NCBI GenBank assembly: GCA_016795465.1
Contig: JAEUHK010000062.1
Location: 62,001 to 126,000 of the forward strand
Source of the DNA: Verrucomicrobiaceae bacterium
GTDB lineage: Bacteria > Verrucomicrobiota > Verrucomicrobiia > Verrucomicrobiales > Verrucomicrobiaceae
Length of the DNA: 64,000 nucleotides
Direction: 5' to 3'
In this document: piece by piece, positions 32,730-42,156 of the stretch
How positions within the stretch are numbered: the stretch's first letter is position 1
How the letters are laid out: the number at the start of each line of letters is the position of its first letter
Made by a program: the position numbers and the translations under genes
Notes under the pieces: generated by a model
What the model was told of the DNA's origin: nothing
Seen by the model: the letters and a program-made list of their open reading frames with translations, nothing else
Databases searched by the model: none

Positions 32730-34969
32730 AGCAGCTCGCGTAGCCCCGTGAAGCGTTTCCGGCTTTCTTGTTTGCTGACGGCAAGGGAGAGGGCCTTTTC
32801 ATCACCGACGAGGATGCAGAGCTTTTTGGCGCGAGTGATGGCGGTGTAGATGAGGCTGCGCTCGAGCAGAACATAGTGCTGCGTGCTGACGGGGATGATG
32901 ACACACGGAAATTCGCTGCCCTGGCTTTTGTGAATGGTCAAAGCATAGGCCGGTTGCAGCTCGTCGAGCTCGCCGGGCTCGTATTCGACGGTGCGCTGGG
33001 CATCGAAGCGGACGTGAAGCTTCACCGGATCGGCGTCGATGGCGGTGATGTGGCCGATGTCGCCATTGAAGACCTCTTTGTCGTAGTTGTTGTGCGTCTG
33101 GATGACCTTGTCGCCGACGCGGAAGGTCGTTTGAAAGCGCTCGATCTCGAATTTGACCTCGTTCGGCGGATTGAGCGCGAGTTGCAGCGAGTGATTGAGC
33201 GACGCGGTGCCGAGCAGGTTGCGGTTCATCGGCGTGAGCACCTGGATGTCGGCGATGGGATCAAAGCCGTATTTGGTCGGCAGGCGGGTGTGGGCGAGCT
33301 GCACGATCAAATCGCGGATCTCTTCGGGCTCGCTGGCTTCGAGGAAGAAGAAGTCGCTGCGGCTGGCTGGCTTCAAATCGGGCACCAGGCCGCGATTGAT
33401 GGCGTGGGCGCTGGTGATGATGCGGCTGCTGGCGGCCTGGCGGAAGATTTCGGTGAGCTTCACGCAGGGCACGGCACCGCTGCTGATCAGATCGTGCAGC
33501 ACCATGCCGGGGCCGACGGACGGGAGCTGGTCCGCGTCGCCAACGATGAGCAGATGCGCCCCCGGCGGCAGCGCAGAGAGAAACTGCGCCATGAGCGGCG
33601 CATCGATCATCGAGGCCTCATCGACGACGAAGAGATCACCGACGAGAGGTTTGCCGCGATGGCGTCCCCAGCCGCCTTCGCCTTGGTATTCGAGAAGGCG
33701 ATGCAGCGTCTTCGCATCGAGGCCGGTGCTTTCGCTCAAACGCTTCGCGGCACGACCGGTGGGGGCGGCGAGCACGAGTTTGACCTGCTTGCTCTGCAAG
33801 ATGAGCAGGATGCTGCGCAGGATGGTGGTCTTGCCGACGCCGGGGCCGCCAGTGATGATGAGCAGGCGCTGTCGCAAGGCTTCGCGCACGGCCCGCTGCT
33901 GGCTTTCGGCCAGTTCCTTGCCGGTTTTCTTCATCACCCAGGCCAGCGCGGCCTCTTCGTCGATAGGCGGATAGGCCGGAGGTGAGGCGGCGAGAGCTTT
34001 TACGCTCGCAGCGATGCTTTGCTCGGCGGCGCGGAGGTGCGGGAGGTAGAGAAAAGTGGTGCGGGCACTCCTGCCCGCATTCTCAGCGTCGTCATTGCGG
34101 GCAGGAGTGCCCGCATCACTTGTCACTCGCTCGATTTGATCGCTTTCGATGAGTTGCTCGATTTGAGCCTGAAGCAACTCGTTGGCCGCTCCGAGCAGTT
34201 CGATGGCCTTTTCGATGGTTTTGACCTCCGGGAAGCAGCAGTGGCCGTTTTGAGCGGCGGTCTCCAAAACATGCAAAAGACCGGCTTTGAGGCGTTCCGG
34301 AGCCTCATTGGCCACACCGAGGCGATACGCGATGTCGTCGGCCGTCTTGAAGCCGATACCGCGGATGTCCTGCGCCATCCGGTAGGGGTTCTCTTTGAGC
34401 ACCGCCTGGGCTTCATCGCCATAGGTCTTGTAGATGCGCAGGGCGCGGGAGGAGCTGATGCCATGCTGGTGGAGGAAGAGCATGATGCTGTGCAGGGCCT
34501 TCTGCTTCATCCACGACTCGCGAATCTCCAGACGGCGCTTTTTGCCGACGCCCTCGACGTCTTCGAGCTTCTTCGATTCGTTCTCGATGATGTCGAAGAC
34601 CTTGGGGCCGAATTTTTCGACGATGCGCTTCGCATGCGCCGGGCCGATGCCTTTGATCAAACCGCTGCCGAGGTATCTCTCGATGCCGCCGAGCGAATCC
34701 GGTCGCTTGAGCTTCAACTCATCCGCCTTGAACTGCGGCCCAAAGTCCCGATTCGGCTCCCACACGCCTCGCGCCTCGAATTCCTCACCCGCGACGACCC
34801 GTGGCGCTTTGCCGATGAGGCTGGCGGTGCCCGTTTTGCCATCCGGGACGATTTTGAGGATGCAGTAGCCGTTCTCCTCATTGTGAAACACCACACGCTC
34901 GACGAGTCCGCGGAGCGTCTCGGCTTTGGGCGTGTTTCGGGGTGGTGGCATGGGGTAGGAGTTACCCAT
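32726..34969 (-). CDS. recD2: RecD2-type ATP-dependent DNA helicase with in-frame repeat insertion
   Basis: The 747-residue protein (from 34969; an alternative ATG lies at 34951) has an OB-like N-terminal domain, tandem helix-hairpin-helix segments (SGLIKGIGPAHAKRIVEKFG near 102, GIGFKTADDIAYRL near 204), and SF1B helicase motifs. Walker A is GGPGVGKTT near residues 374-382, Walker B is VVDEASMID, and the late motif is YALTIHKSQGSEF. RecD2 is a 5'-3' helicase in DNA repair, independent of RecBC. Residues about 284-303 (DAGTPARNDDAENAGRSAR) are encoded by a palindromic repeat at 34056-34119, inside an otherwise conserved region. The stop overlaps the MFS stop. Confidence 0.9.
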   Translation of the reverse strand: MGNSYPMPPPRNTPKAETLRGLVERVVFHNEENGYCILKIVPDGKTGTASLIGKAPRVVAGEEFEARGVWEPNRDFGPQFKADELKLKRPDSLGGIERYLGSGLIKGIGPAHAKRIVEKFGPKVFDIIENESKKLEDVEGVGKKRRLEIRESWMKQKALHSIMLFLHQHGISSSRALRIYKTYGDEAQAVLKENPYRMAQDIRGIGFKTADDIAYRLGVANEAPERLKAGLLHVLETAAQNGHCCFPEVKTIEKAIELLGAANELLQAQIEQLIESDQIERVTSDAGTPARNDDAENAGRSARTTFLYLPHLRAAEQSIAASVKALAASPPAYPPIDEEAALAWVMKKTGKELAESQQRAVREALRQRLLIITGGPGVGKTTILRSILLILQSKQVKLVLAAPTGRAAKRLSESTGLDAKTLHRLLEYQGEGGWGRHRGKPLVGDLFVVDEASMIDAPLMAQFLSALPPGAHLLIVGDADQLPSVGPGMVLHDLISSGAVPCVKLTEIFRQAASSRIITSAHAINRGLVPDLKPASRSDFFFLEASEPEEIRDLIVQLAHTRLPTKYGFDPIADIQVLTPMNRNLLGTASLNHSLQLALNPPNEVKFEIERFQTTFRVGDKVIQTHNNYDKEVFNGDIGHITAIDADPVKLHVRFDAQRTVEYEPGELDELQPAYALTIHKSQGSEFPCVIIPVSTQHYVLLERSLIYTAITRAKKLCILVGDEKALSLAVSKQESRKRFTGLRELL
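34056..34119. repeat. Palindromic repeat inserted in frame in recD2
   Basis: The arms at 34056-34079 and 34096-34119 are 24 nt with one mismatch. Each contains GCGGGCACTCCTGCCCGC or its complement GCGGGCAGGAGTGCCCGC. The same core recurs at 46969-46986, 47069-47086 and, as a variant, 60094-60117. Inside recD2 it adds about 20 codons without breaking the frame. Confidence 0.85.
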
Positions 34970-35039
34970 GAACCTGCCTGGTGCCGCATTTTTATGATCA
35001 GAAGGTATCGCCGCGTATGGCGATGCACATCCCACGCCC

Positions 35040-35465
35040 TCACCGCCTCAGCGCATTGATGAGTTCGTTGAGCTTGTTGCGCAGTTCTTCGGCGGCGGGA
35101 TCGGCGTAGGGTGTATCCAGCGTGTTAACGCCGTTGCTGATGTTGCTGCACTGGCTGAGGGTGTTGAGGAGGCCGTTGTTCAGATCGGTCAGGCTGACCT
35201 CACCGGGCGGGCCTTGGGGGCCGGTAGGGCCTTGCGGTCCGATGGGGCCTTCGGGGCCGGGCGGGCCGCCGGGATCGCCCTGCGGACCTTCGGGGCCTTG
35301 GGGACCTGCGATGCCTTGCGGCCCAGGCGGGCCTTCCGGGCCTTGAGGACCGGGTGGCCCTGCCGGAAGGGCGTCGATAAGGTCTTTGAGACCGGCGAAT
35401 TGGTCGCGGAAGCGGTCCGCGTCCACGAGGTTGCCGTTTTGCGGCCAGTTGGGGTCGAAGGGCAT
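35040..35465 (-). CDS. Collagen-like Gly-X-Y repeat protein
   Basis: From the ATG at 35465 the protein has 141 residues. A short N-terminal region ([20 protein letters not shown]) is followed by about 18 Gly-X-Y triplets ([16 protein letters not shown] and on) with one interruption near GDPGG, then a helical C-terminal part ([20 protein letters not shown]). The repeat segment is predicted to form a collagen triple helix. It has no obvious signal peptide. It follows a Fn3 gene and may be part of the same operon. Confidence 0.8.
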   Translation of the reverse strand: MPFDPNWPQNGNLVDADRFRDQFAGLKDLIDALPAGPPGPQGPEGPPGPQGIAGPQGPEGPQGDPGGPPGPEGPIGPQGPTGPQGPPGEVSLTDLNNGLLNTLSQCSNISNGVNTLDTPYADPAAEELRNKLNELINALRR

Positions 35466-35542
35466 GGCGGTGGAGGGTGAAGGTTGGGGGATGGAGCATG
35501 GGGTTTGGGGACTCCAGGCCCCTCGCCCCATGCTCCGAGCCA

Positions 35543-36463
35543 TTACGAGATCACGGCGCTGGCCACGGGGCCGGGGGCACTTTCACCGGCGTCGTTCACG
35601 CTGGTGACGCGGACTTCCACGGTGGCGGCTGGAGGCAAATTGGGAATGGTGGCATCGCTTTCGGTCACGGTGAGCACGGCGTGGAAGTCGGTGTCCACGC
35701 CGATGATCTTGATCCACACACGCCAGCGGGTGGCGCGGAGGCTGTCGTCCCAATCGACGAGCAGGCTGTGGTTCGGACCGGCGAGGGCGGTGGTGAAGCT
35801 CGGTGCCTCCGGCGTTTCCTCGTCCGCCGGGCGATTGAGGCCAAAGGCATGCCAGAGGGGATCGTCGGCGGCGAGGAGGATCGTGAGCTCGTCGATGAGG
35901 CCGGTCATGCGCTTGCGCAGGTTGGCCTCGGCGTTGTCACGGGCCACCTTGGCCTGCCCGCTTTCGGTGATCTTCTGGCCGAGGGTGGCGCGGGCGTTGC
36001 TGATGGTCGTGTGGGCGGCGTCCGCCAATGCAGCGGTGACTTCCATGTCCGCACTCTCGTGGGCGGCATGGCCGGTGAAGTAGGCCTTCAGGCTGGCGAG
36101 CAGGTCAAAACGCTCGTCCTGCGTGCGCGGGACGGCGGTGGTGCCCGGCGGCCATCCGGCGGATTCCCATTCCGTGCTCGCCGCCTCGCCAAAGAACTTC
36201 GAGAGACGCTTGCGGGCGTTGGTGATGAAGGTTTTTCCGGCGGCATCGGCGGCGGTGACGGCGAGGTTGGCGTTCTTTTTGATCACCTTGCAGTTCCCGT
36301 AAGTGGTTTCGGCGGCGCGGGCGGCGGCCAGCGCCGGGCGCAGCACGCTTTCCGTGTTTTGCTTCACTTGCAGGGGCGTTTCGTGCTGGGTCAGCCCGTC
36401 GCACATGTCCTCGCCGAGGGCGAAGAGGAGGTCGAGCTTTTCAGGGAGTCGGTTGGAGGCCAT
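35543..36463 (-). CDS. Fibronectin type III-containing protein
   Basis: From the ATG at 36463 the protein has 306 residues. The first 220 are mostly helical ([40 protein letters not shown]). The last 90 look like one fibronectin type III domain ([32 protein letters not shown]). No signal peptide or membrane segment is seen. Its position before the collagen-like gene suggests that both contribute to an extended surface or fibre structure; this is inference. Confidence 0.75.
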   Translation of the reverse strand: MASNRLPEKLDLLFALGEDMCDGLTQHETPLQVKQNTESVLRPALAAARAAETTYGNCKVIKKNANLAVTAADAAGKTFITNARKRLSKFFGEAASTEWESAGWPPGTTAVPRTQDERFDLLASLKAYFTGHAAHESADMEVTAALADAAHTTISNARATLGQKITESGQAKVARDNAEANLRKRMTGLIDELTILLAADDPLWHAFGLNRPADEETPEAPSFTTALAGPNHSLLVDWDDSLRATRWRVWIKIIGVDTDFHAVLTVTESDATIPNLPPAATVEVRVTSVNDAGESAPGPVASAVIS

Positions 36464-36724
36464 GGTGCGTCGGTTGGGGGAAGGGCGCGGATTGTCCTGG
36501 GCCGAGAAGCGTGAGCCGTCACCGAAATAAGCTTGTCCGAAACGGGCCACGGCAGGTGGGCGGGAAAAGCAGCGCGAGGTTGCGGTTGGGTGGTTGATCC
36601 GCCCCCGCCGAGCACAGCACCCGGACGGTGTGAGAGCGAATTACGGCGGTTTTACCAAATCGGTGGAAAAGCGTCAAGAGGGTGGTTTTCAGGGGCCCTC
36701 CCCAGTGTGTCCGCTGCCATGCAC

Positions 36725-37020
36725 CGGAAACGGCGGAGGAAACGCCTGTGCAGCGTGCAGCGGCCTGGAAACGGCGGGGGAAGCGCCCGTGCAGCGTGCA
36801 GTGGTGCGTTCCCGGCCGTGGGAGGACCAATGCAGCGTGCAGCAGCCCGGAAACGGCGGGGGAAGCACCCGTGCAGCGTGCAGCGGTGAGATCCCGGCGG
36901 CGGGAGGCCCCATGCAGCGTGCAACGGCCCGAAAACGGCGGGGGAAGGACTCGTGCAGGCTGCAGCAGCGTTTCCGCGGCGGCGGCAGGACTCGTGCATC
37001 GGGCGTTTCCGCCGTCCTGG
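36725..37020. repeat. 41-bp minisatellite in a gene-poor region
   Basis: The core GTGCAGCGTGCAG recurs at a strict 41-bp spacing (C of CAGC at 36751, 36792, 36833, 36874, 36915, 36956 and a degenerate copy at 36997). Units alternate between GGAAACGGCGGGGGAAG and CCCGG(C)CG-GGGAGG variants. The array lies in the 893-bp gap 36464-37356 between the Fn3 gene and the protease gene. Open frames through it are low-complexity in all frames and are not credible genes. The rest of the gap shows nothing recognised apart from an AT-richer stretch at 37080-37130 that may hold the protease promoter. Confidence 0.85.
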
Positions 37021-37356
37021 ACGTGCCGGAAGATTTTCTTGTCGCCCCCGTGCTCTCTTGGTAAAAGGACAGGGTAATTCACCTACTTTTCCGCCTATCG
37101 ATTGATTTTCACCTTCTGACATAAACCAATTTGCGTGCCGCCCGCGAGGGTGGCGGGGCCACTCCGAAACTTCCAGGTTCACATACTGCCCACCGCATCC
37201 AGCACTCATGGGAAACGCGCCCGACCGGGGCGCGGTTTGCCCGCACCTGCTGGATGGGTGCCTGGAAGTACCCGGAGTGGAGGCTGCGACAAACCGTCGC
37301 CCTCTTTTATGGCCTCAAGCATTGGAACCCGATTTCCTGCCCCACCCGATAACGCC

Positions 37357-39804
37357 ATGAAACCAGACCACACCCTCAAGCTCGCAGGCATACTCGCCTG
37401 CACGTTCCTCGCCACGGCGGGGTTCCTCCCGGCTCAAGAAGCCGCCACTGCCCCGAAAACTTCCGCCGATCTAGAAGCCCGCAAGGCTGCCGCCCTCAAA
37501 AGAGCGGAGCAGATTCGCGAGGAGCTGATGAAAGCGGCCAACGTTGCACGGCCCGTCCTCGATGAAGCTCGAAAGGCAGAACTTCGGCAGAAAAGTGAGG
37601 AAGCAGAGGCGGCGGCGAAAGCTGCCCTTGAACGAAACTGGCCACAAAAGCAGGCCGAGTTGGCGGCAACGATGCCGCCTGTTTTTGATGGCAAGGCGGC
37701 GGACCCTGATTTTATCCGTCATGATGACGCCAAACAAAAGGAAGCAGTAGCCCGGCGGGTGACGGAAGCGCAGGCAGCCCGGCCTGCCTTGGAGCGAAAG
37801 CTCAATGAGATCGCCACGAAGTATGGCATCTCCCTGTCGGGAACGGATGTTGAAGGCAAGGGATGGACTTTGATTGGAGAGAGCGATTCCGGACCGGTGT
37901 TTGCGACAACTCAGAACGCCCGATCAGCAGACGCCATTCGTGCGGATGATCTCTGGCCGGCGGGTTTGCACTCCTGGCAGAACACGGCCCTTACGCGGAA
38001 CCTGACTGGAAGTGGCATTACGAGCTCCATCTTTGAGGCGGGCAATCAACCGGGGATTCTGACCTCTCATAGCGAGTTCCAAGGCCGTGCCACCCAGATC
38101 GGCAGTGGGACGGCGGGGAATCATGCCACGGCGGTTGCGGATGTGATCGCTGGTGGCGGTGTGGTGGATGTCTTCCGCAACAGTGTCAATCAAGGCAAGA
38201 TGCTACGAGGCGTGGCCTATCAATCGAGTGTGAGAGGGCACGATCTTTTTGATTTTGTGGCTAATACAGCAAGCTCTGTGACAGCCGGGCATCGGTTCTC
38301 GAACCACTCTTACGGCATCAGTGGAGGGTGGTATGTCGATTTGTTCATACTCAACGGCACGCCTACTTACCTCTGGGTCTGGCGCACGCCAGCTTTCACG
38401 GAAGACCCGCGCTTGGGGCTTTATTCACCACCCACCGCCCTCTCTGGAGCAGGTGTTTCTTCACAGGAGCTGGATGCGTTCGTCCACACTTCGCAGGTGC
38501 AGCTTCCGGTCTTTGCCTCTGGGAATCCCAACAACATTGGGCCGGGTGCTCTGCCCTCACCGTTTTATGTGATTTATATCAATGGCTCGCCCGCCGCATC
38601 GACGGCGACGAGAGATTGGATCAACGGAGATGAAGGCGGTTACGACACGGTGCTGGCACCGGGCACGGGGAAAAATGTGCTCACGGTAGGCTCGGTAAAA
38701 GACAAGGTGGGGGCTAGCTTCACCCTCTCATCCTTCTCCGGCACGGGTCCCACGGATGACGGGCGCATCAAGCCAGACGTGGTGGCCGTGGGTGAGCGCA
38801 ACACCGCTCTCGGGCTGGGTGCATCCCTTTTTCTGGCCCGCACGGGCAGCAGCACCGCGTATTACGATGGAGTGAGCGCGGACACCGAGGGCGTGGTGGA
38901 CTACGCGGGCACCAGTTTTGCCGCTCCGCAGGTTCAAGGTGGTTTGGTGCTGGCCCAACAACGACGAGCACAACTGCTTCCCACAGCCGGGCCGCTTCTG
39001 GCCTCCACTTGGAGGGCAGCAGCCATCCACACGGCACAGGAGATCGGCGCTGCGGGACCGGATTATCAGTATGGCTGGGGAGTCTTTGATGCTGTTGGCG
39101 TGGTGGAGGTGATCGAGAGCGATGCCACTCTAGGACGTGGCTCCCGTATCAAGGAATTTGAGATCGCCCAAGGGCAGTCGAAATCGTTCCTTGTCACGCT
39201 TCCGGCCAACACTGCCGGACGCATCACGCTTGCATGGAGTGATCCCGCCGGGAGCCCGCCTGCGTTCGACAGCGTGGTGGATGATTCTACGCCAATGCTG
39301 GTCAACAATCTTGATCTCTCCGCGCTAGACATGGGATCGAACACGACACACCGGCCTTGGATTCTGAACCCGGATTTGACCAACGAGACGCAGGCCGCCC
39401 GCGCCGCCGCTGCCACGACCGGGGTGGATAACCGGAACAACGTGGAGCGAATTGACATTAGCTCCACCGCGCAGGCCCGCACCTTCCGTGTCACGGTGGC
39501 ACCGCAGGGGACTATCACGAGCGGCCCGCAAAAGGTGTCCATGATCCTGACCGGCGTGGTGCCTGCCATGCCCTCTGCCGTCAGCTTCGGCCCCAGTGGG
39601 AACCCGAACAACGCCAACGAAATGGCCAGCGCGTTCAAGACGGACCCTGGCGCGTATTTCACGCTTCAAGCCTCCGCTGATCTGGTCACCTGGACGGATG
39701 TGAGCGGCAGCTCGGTGCTGGCGGCAGGTGAACAAACAACGCTGCTGATCAACAAAAACCCCGTGGACGAACGCCACTTCTGGCGTTTGCGCCGCGGCCA
39801 ATAA
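37357..39804 (+). CDS. S8 (subtilisin-like) family protease, candidate Asp replaced by Glu
   Basis: The 815-residue protein from the ATG at 37357 has a signal peptide ending near residue 27. A charged, probably coiled-coil stretch follows at about 35-100, then an S8 peptidase domain at about 215-560. His256 (NHATAVADVIAGG), Asn390 (FASGNPN, oxyanion) and Ser520 (YAGTSFAAP) are present. The position of the catalytic Asp holds Glu227 (SSIFEAGN). The C-terminal 250 residues look like beta domains. It is followed by two PEP-CTERM genes 6 bp downstream, suggesting a secreted protease acting at the exosortase-sorted surface. The upstream ATG in the long frame adds unconserved residues. Confidence 0.8.
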   Translation: MKPDHTLKLAGILACTFLATAGFLPAQEAATAPKTSADLEARKAAALKRAEQIREELMKAANVARPVLDEARKAELRQKSEEAEAAAKAALERNWPQKQAELAATMPPVFDGKAADPDFIRHDDAKQKEAVARRVTEAQAARPALERKLNEIATKYGISLSGTDVEGKGWTLIGESDSGPVFATTQNARSADAIRADDLWPAGLHSWQNTALTRNLTGSGITSSIFEAGNQPGILTSHSEFQGRATQIGSGTAGNHATAVADVIAGGGVVDVFRNSVNQGKMLRGVAYQSSVRGHDLFDFVANTASSVTAGHRFSNHSYGISGGWYVDLFILNGTPTYLWVWRTPAFTEDPRLGLYSPPTALSGAGVSSQELDAFVHTSQVQLPVFASGNPNNIGPGALPSPFYVIYINGSPAASTATRDWINGDEGGYDTVLAPGTGKNVLTVGSVKDKVGASFTLSSFSGTGPTDDGRIKPDVVAVGERNTALGLGASLFLARTGSSTAYYDGVSADTEGVVDYAGTSFAAPQVQGGLVLAQQRRAQLLPTAGPLLASTWRAAAIHTAQEIGAAGPDYQYGWGVFDAVGVVEVIESDATLGRGSRIKEFEIAQGQSKSFLVTLPANTAGRITLAWSDPAGSPPAFDSVVDDSTPMLVNNLDLSALDMGSNTTHRPWILNPDLTNETQAARAAAATTGVDNRNNVERIDISSTAQARTFRVTVAPQGTITSGPQKVSMILTGVVPAMPSAVSFGPSGNPNNANEMASAFKTDPGAYFTLQASADLVTWTDVSGSSVLAAGEQTTLLINKNPVDERHFWRLRRGQ

Positions 39805-39810
39805 GACCTT

Positions 39811-40539
39811 ATGCGCCTGCCCGGAATCATCTTCACCTGTCTGCTGATGCTGCCACCGCTCCCGAAAGCGGCGGCAGCGGTCGTGGTGACCTACCGTGGC
39901 AGCAATCCCAATGTGCTGCCAGTGTTTCTTACTGGCGCCACTCCCTTCGACATCAATGCGGATGGCATCAACGACTTGCTCTTCACATCAAACGGTTTGT
40001 TTGCAGCACTGCAAACTTACGGAACCAATCGTATCTCCGCATTTGTTGACTTGTCAGGATTTTATAGTCCGCAGGTTGTCCCTGCCGCTCTTGGATCGGA
40101 GATTGGCCCAGGGTCTTCATTTGACTATGCAGATCCATTTGTTCCTGGATTTGGAAACATACCTGGTAGGTGGCACCATGGAACCGACTCAGGCTCGCCA
40201 AACGGATTTTTGCTTGGATACTCCAATTCTGGATTCATGCAGTATGCGAATGGCTACATAGGCATCGAATTCATGGCGGCAGACGGCATTCACTACGGAT
40301 GGATTCAGTATGAGGGCTTTGCCGTGGCCCAAGTGCCGCTTTACGGTTTGAATGGAGAGATATTAGGTTACACCCAAGGCATTAGCGGTGCGCAAGGGGG
40401 CTTTGTGAACTCCTGGGGATGGGAGACGGCTCCGAACATGCCGATCATCGCGGGCAGCGTGCCGGAGCCGGGGCGCGTTGCCCTGTCGATATTTGCTTTC
40501 ATCTCCTCCTTTCTGCGCAGGAAGCGCCAATGGATATGA
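39811..40539 (+). CDS. PEP-CTERM sorted surface protein
   Basis: The 242-residue protein has an N-terminal signal peptide (MRLPGIIFTCLLMLPPLPKA), a beta-rich middle with a short Asp-rich loop (DINADGINDLLF), and an exosortase signal at the end: PEP (SVPEPG), a hydrophobic segment (RVALSIFAFISSFL) and basic RRKRQW. In other bacteria exosortase cuts at the PEP motif and the protein is placed on the outer surface. No exosortase gene is in the window. The C-terminus overlaps the next start by 10 nt. Confidence 0.85.
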   Translation: MRLPGIIFTCLLMLPPLPKAAAAVVVTYRGSNPNVLPVFLTGATPFDINADGINDLLFTSNGLFAALQTYGTNRISAFVDLSGFYSPQVVPAALGSEIGPGSSFDYADPFVPGFGNIPGRWHHGTDSGSPNGFLLGYSNSGFMQYANGYIGIEFMAADGIHYGWIQYEGFAVAQVPLYGLNGEILGYTQGISGAQGGFVNSWGWETAPNMPIIAGSVPEPGRVALSIFAFISSFLRRKRQWI

Positions 40540-41345
40540 CTAACCTAGTTCACAGTCTCATTGTTATCAGCACTCTCGTCTTCCTGGGTAGTGCCCACGC
40601 CGCTGTGGTGGCAGTGAATGTCACTCCATCTTTGGATGGTGGCTATGACCTGGATGGAAACGGCACGGTGGATTTCCGCATGGAAGCATTCGCCATCGGC
40701 AACCTTTCGGTGGGAAGCACGAGTTCGTTGTTCACTTTTCAGTTTAACAGGAGCCCCGGGTTTGCCCTGGCCGGAAGGCCGACGGGCTATGTGCCCGCGC
40801 TCGCCGCTCTGGGAGCATCGGAATCTGTCGGAGGTCATAGTGAATGGGCGGATGCTTATCCAAACTGGAACCCTGCCATCATGGCGTATTCCCCCGGAAC
40901 GATGCAGCTATGGCCCTCTCCTCCTAGCGAAGGTTTCATGGGCGAGTTTGCGGGCAAAGGGCATGCTTTGGTCGGATACCGCCTCACGAAAGAAGGAATG
41001 GACTACTTTGGAGTCCTGGCCTTGGAATTGCGCTGGCCGACTTCTTCGTTCCCGGACTATGCACAAACTCCGGCTGAAACCATCACCGCGCCGGGTCCAG
41101 GTTTTGCACAGCCAGGAACGATGGTCGCAAGCAGCTCATTATCACCAAGCCTTCTTGACGGGTCGCTTGCTCCTTTGGGAGAAATCTGGTTGGGAGTGAG
41201 GATTACTGGAGGATGGATCGAGACGGAGGCGGGGCGATCCATTTCTGTTTCGAGCGTGCCGGAGCCGGGGCGTGCGGTGCTGATGCTGCTAGGCGGGGTT
41301 GGCTTGATGACTCGCCGCCGCCGGGCGGCTCTTGGGGCTGGGTGA
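40530..41345 (+). CDS. PEP-CTERM sorted surface protein (second copy)
   Basis: The 271-residue protein has a signal peptide (LVHSLIVISTLVFLGSAHAA), a beta-rich middle with a DGGYDLDGNGTVDF loop, and a C-terminal SVPEPG motif followed by a hydrophobic helix (AVLMLLGGVGLM) and TRRRRAALGAG. Its plan matches the preceding gene, so the two may be diverged paralogues. The start is the ATG at 40530, overlapping the upstream stop; a second ATG at 40536 is possible. Confidence 0.85.
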   Translation: MDMTNLVHSLIVISTLVFLGSAHAAVVAVNVTPSLDGGYDLDGNGTVDFRMEAFAIGNLSVGSTSSLFTFQFNRSPGFALAGRPTGYVPALAALGASESVGGHSEWADAYPNWNPAIMAYSPGTMQLWPSPPSEGFMGEFAGKGHALVGYRLTKEGMDYFGVLALELRWPTSSFPDYAQTPAETITAPGPGFAQPGTMVASSSLSPSLLDGSLAPLGEIWLGVRITGGWIETEAGRSISVSSVPEPGRAVLMLLGGVGLMTRRRRAALGAG

Positions 41346-41391
41346 TTCCCTTGCTGCCTTCTCCCCGGAGGCGGCTTCCCGTTCCGCATGT

Positions 41392-41440
41392 GGCGGAATC
41401 ATGCTCCAAGAGCCGCCCGGCGGCGGAAGCATGCTCAAGA
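41392..41440. repeat. Short direct repeat between the PEP-CTERM and cyclase genes
   Basis: GGCGGAATCATGCTCCAAG at 41392-41410 recurs as GGCGGAAGCATGCTCAAG from 41422. They lie in the 173-bp gap after the second PEP-CTERM gene. No terminator hairpin stands out. Confidence 0.5.
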
Positions 41441-41518
41441 CCCTGCGGCAGGTGATTGAGTGACTCCAGCCCTCGAACTGCCAGGGAAGAAGACGGCCTG
41501 AAGAGCGTTTAAAAGGTC

Positions 41519-42148
41519 ATGAAACGCCCTTGGAAAGACATCTCCGTGCCGCTGCGCGATGGCATGGTGCACTGGCCGGGTGATCCGGAGTGCCGCATCA
41601 CGCGGGTTCACAAGATGGAGGAGGGCGCGGTGTGCAATCTCACGCACCTCTCGATGAGCGCCCACACAGGCACGCATATGGACGCGCCGCGGCATTTCGT
41701 GGCCGATGGCCTCACGATGGAGCAAATGCCGCTGGAGCCGGTGATCGGCCGCTGCCGCGTGATCGAGTTCGACGTGGAGAGCCAGATCACGGCGGATGAT
41801 TTGAAGGCTCTGCGCCTGCTGCCGGGCCAGCGTCTGCTTTTCAAAACGCGGAACTCCTCGCGAAGCTGGGCGATGAGCGAGTTCGACAAGGACTTCATCT
41901 CCATCCGGGCGGATGCGGCGCAACTCCTCGTCGATCTGAAGATCATGACGGTGGGCGTGGACTACCTGAGCATCGGCGGCTATGGCAAGGACGTGGTCGA
42001 AACGCATCAAATCATGCTCGGTGCCGGCATGTGGGTAATCGAAGGGCTGAATCTCGCGGCCATCAAACCGGGCTACTACGACCTCATCTGCCTGCCGCTG
42101 AAGATTGAAGGCGCGGACGGTGCTCCCTGCCGTGCGGTGTTGCGTTGA
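41519..42148 (+). CDS. Cyclase-family (kynurenine-formamidase-like) metal-dependent hydrolase
   Basis: The 209-residue protein has the family's metal-binding motif SAHTGTHMDAPRHF near residue 48 and later Gly-rich VGVDYLSIGGYG near 145. This fold covers bacterial arylformamidase (KynB), isatin hydrolase and similar enzymes. Kynurenine formamidase would release formate from N-formylkynurenine in tryptophan breakdown, but no kyn genes adjoin it, so the specific substrate is open. Confidence 0.88.
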   Translation: MKRPWKDISVPLRDGMVHWPGDPECRITRVHKMEEGAVCNLTHLSMSAHTGTHMDAPRHFVADGLTMEQMPLEPVIGRCRVIEFDVESQITADDLKALRLLPGQRLLFKTRNSSRSWAMSEFDKDFISIRADAAQLLVDLKIMTVGVDYLSIGGYGKDVVETHQIMLGAGMWVIEGLNLAAIKPGYYDLICLPLKIEGADGAPCRAVLR

Positions 42149-42156
42149 ACGCAGCC

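Noticed and set aside
36533..37082. Several overlapping frames in the 41-bp repeat region
   Set aside because: They are low-complexity and appear in several frames because the repeat lacks stop codons. No motif or plausible start was seen.
37357..41345. Search for an exosortase gene next to the PEP-CTERM proteins
   Set aside because: No multi-helix membrane protein with exosortase features is present here; it must lie elsewhere in the genome.
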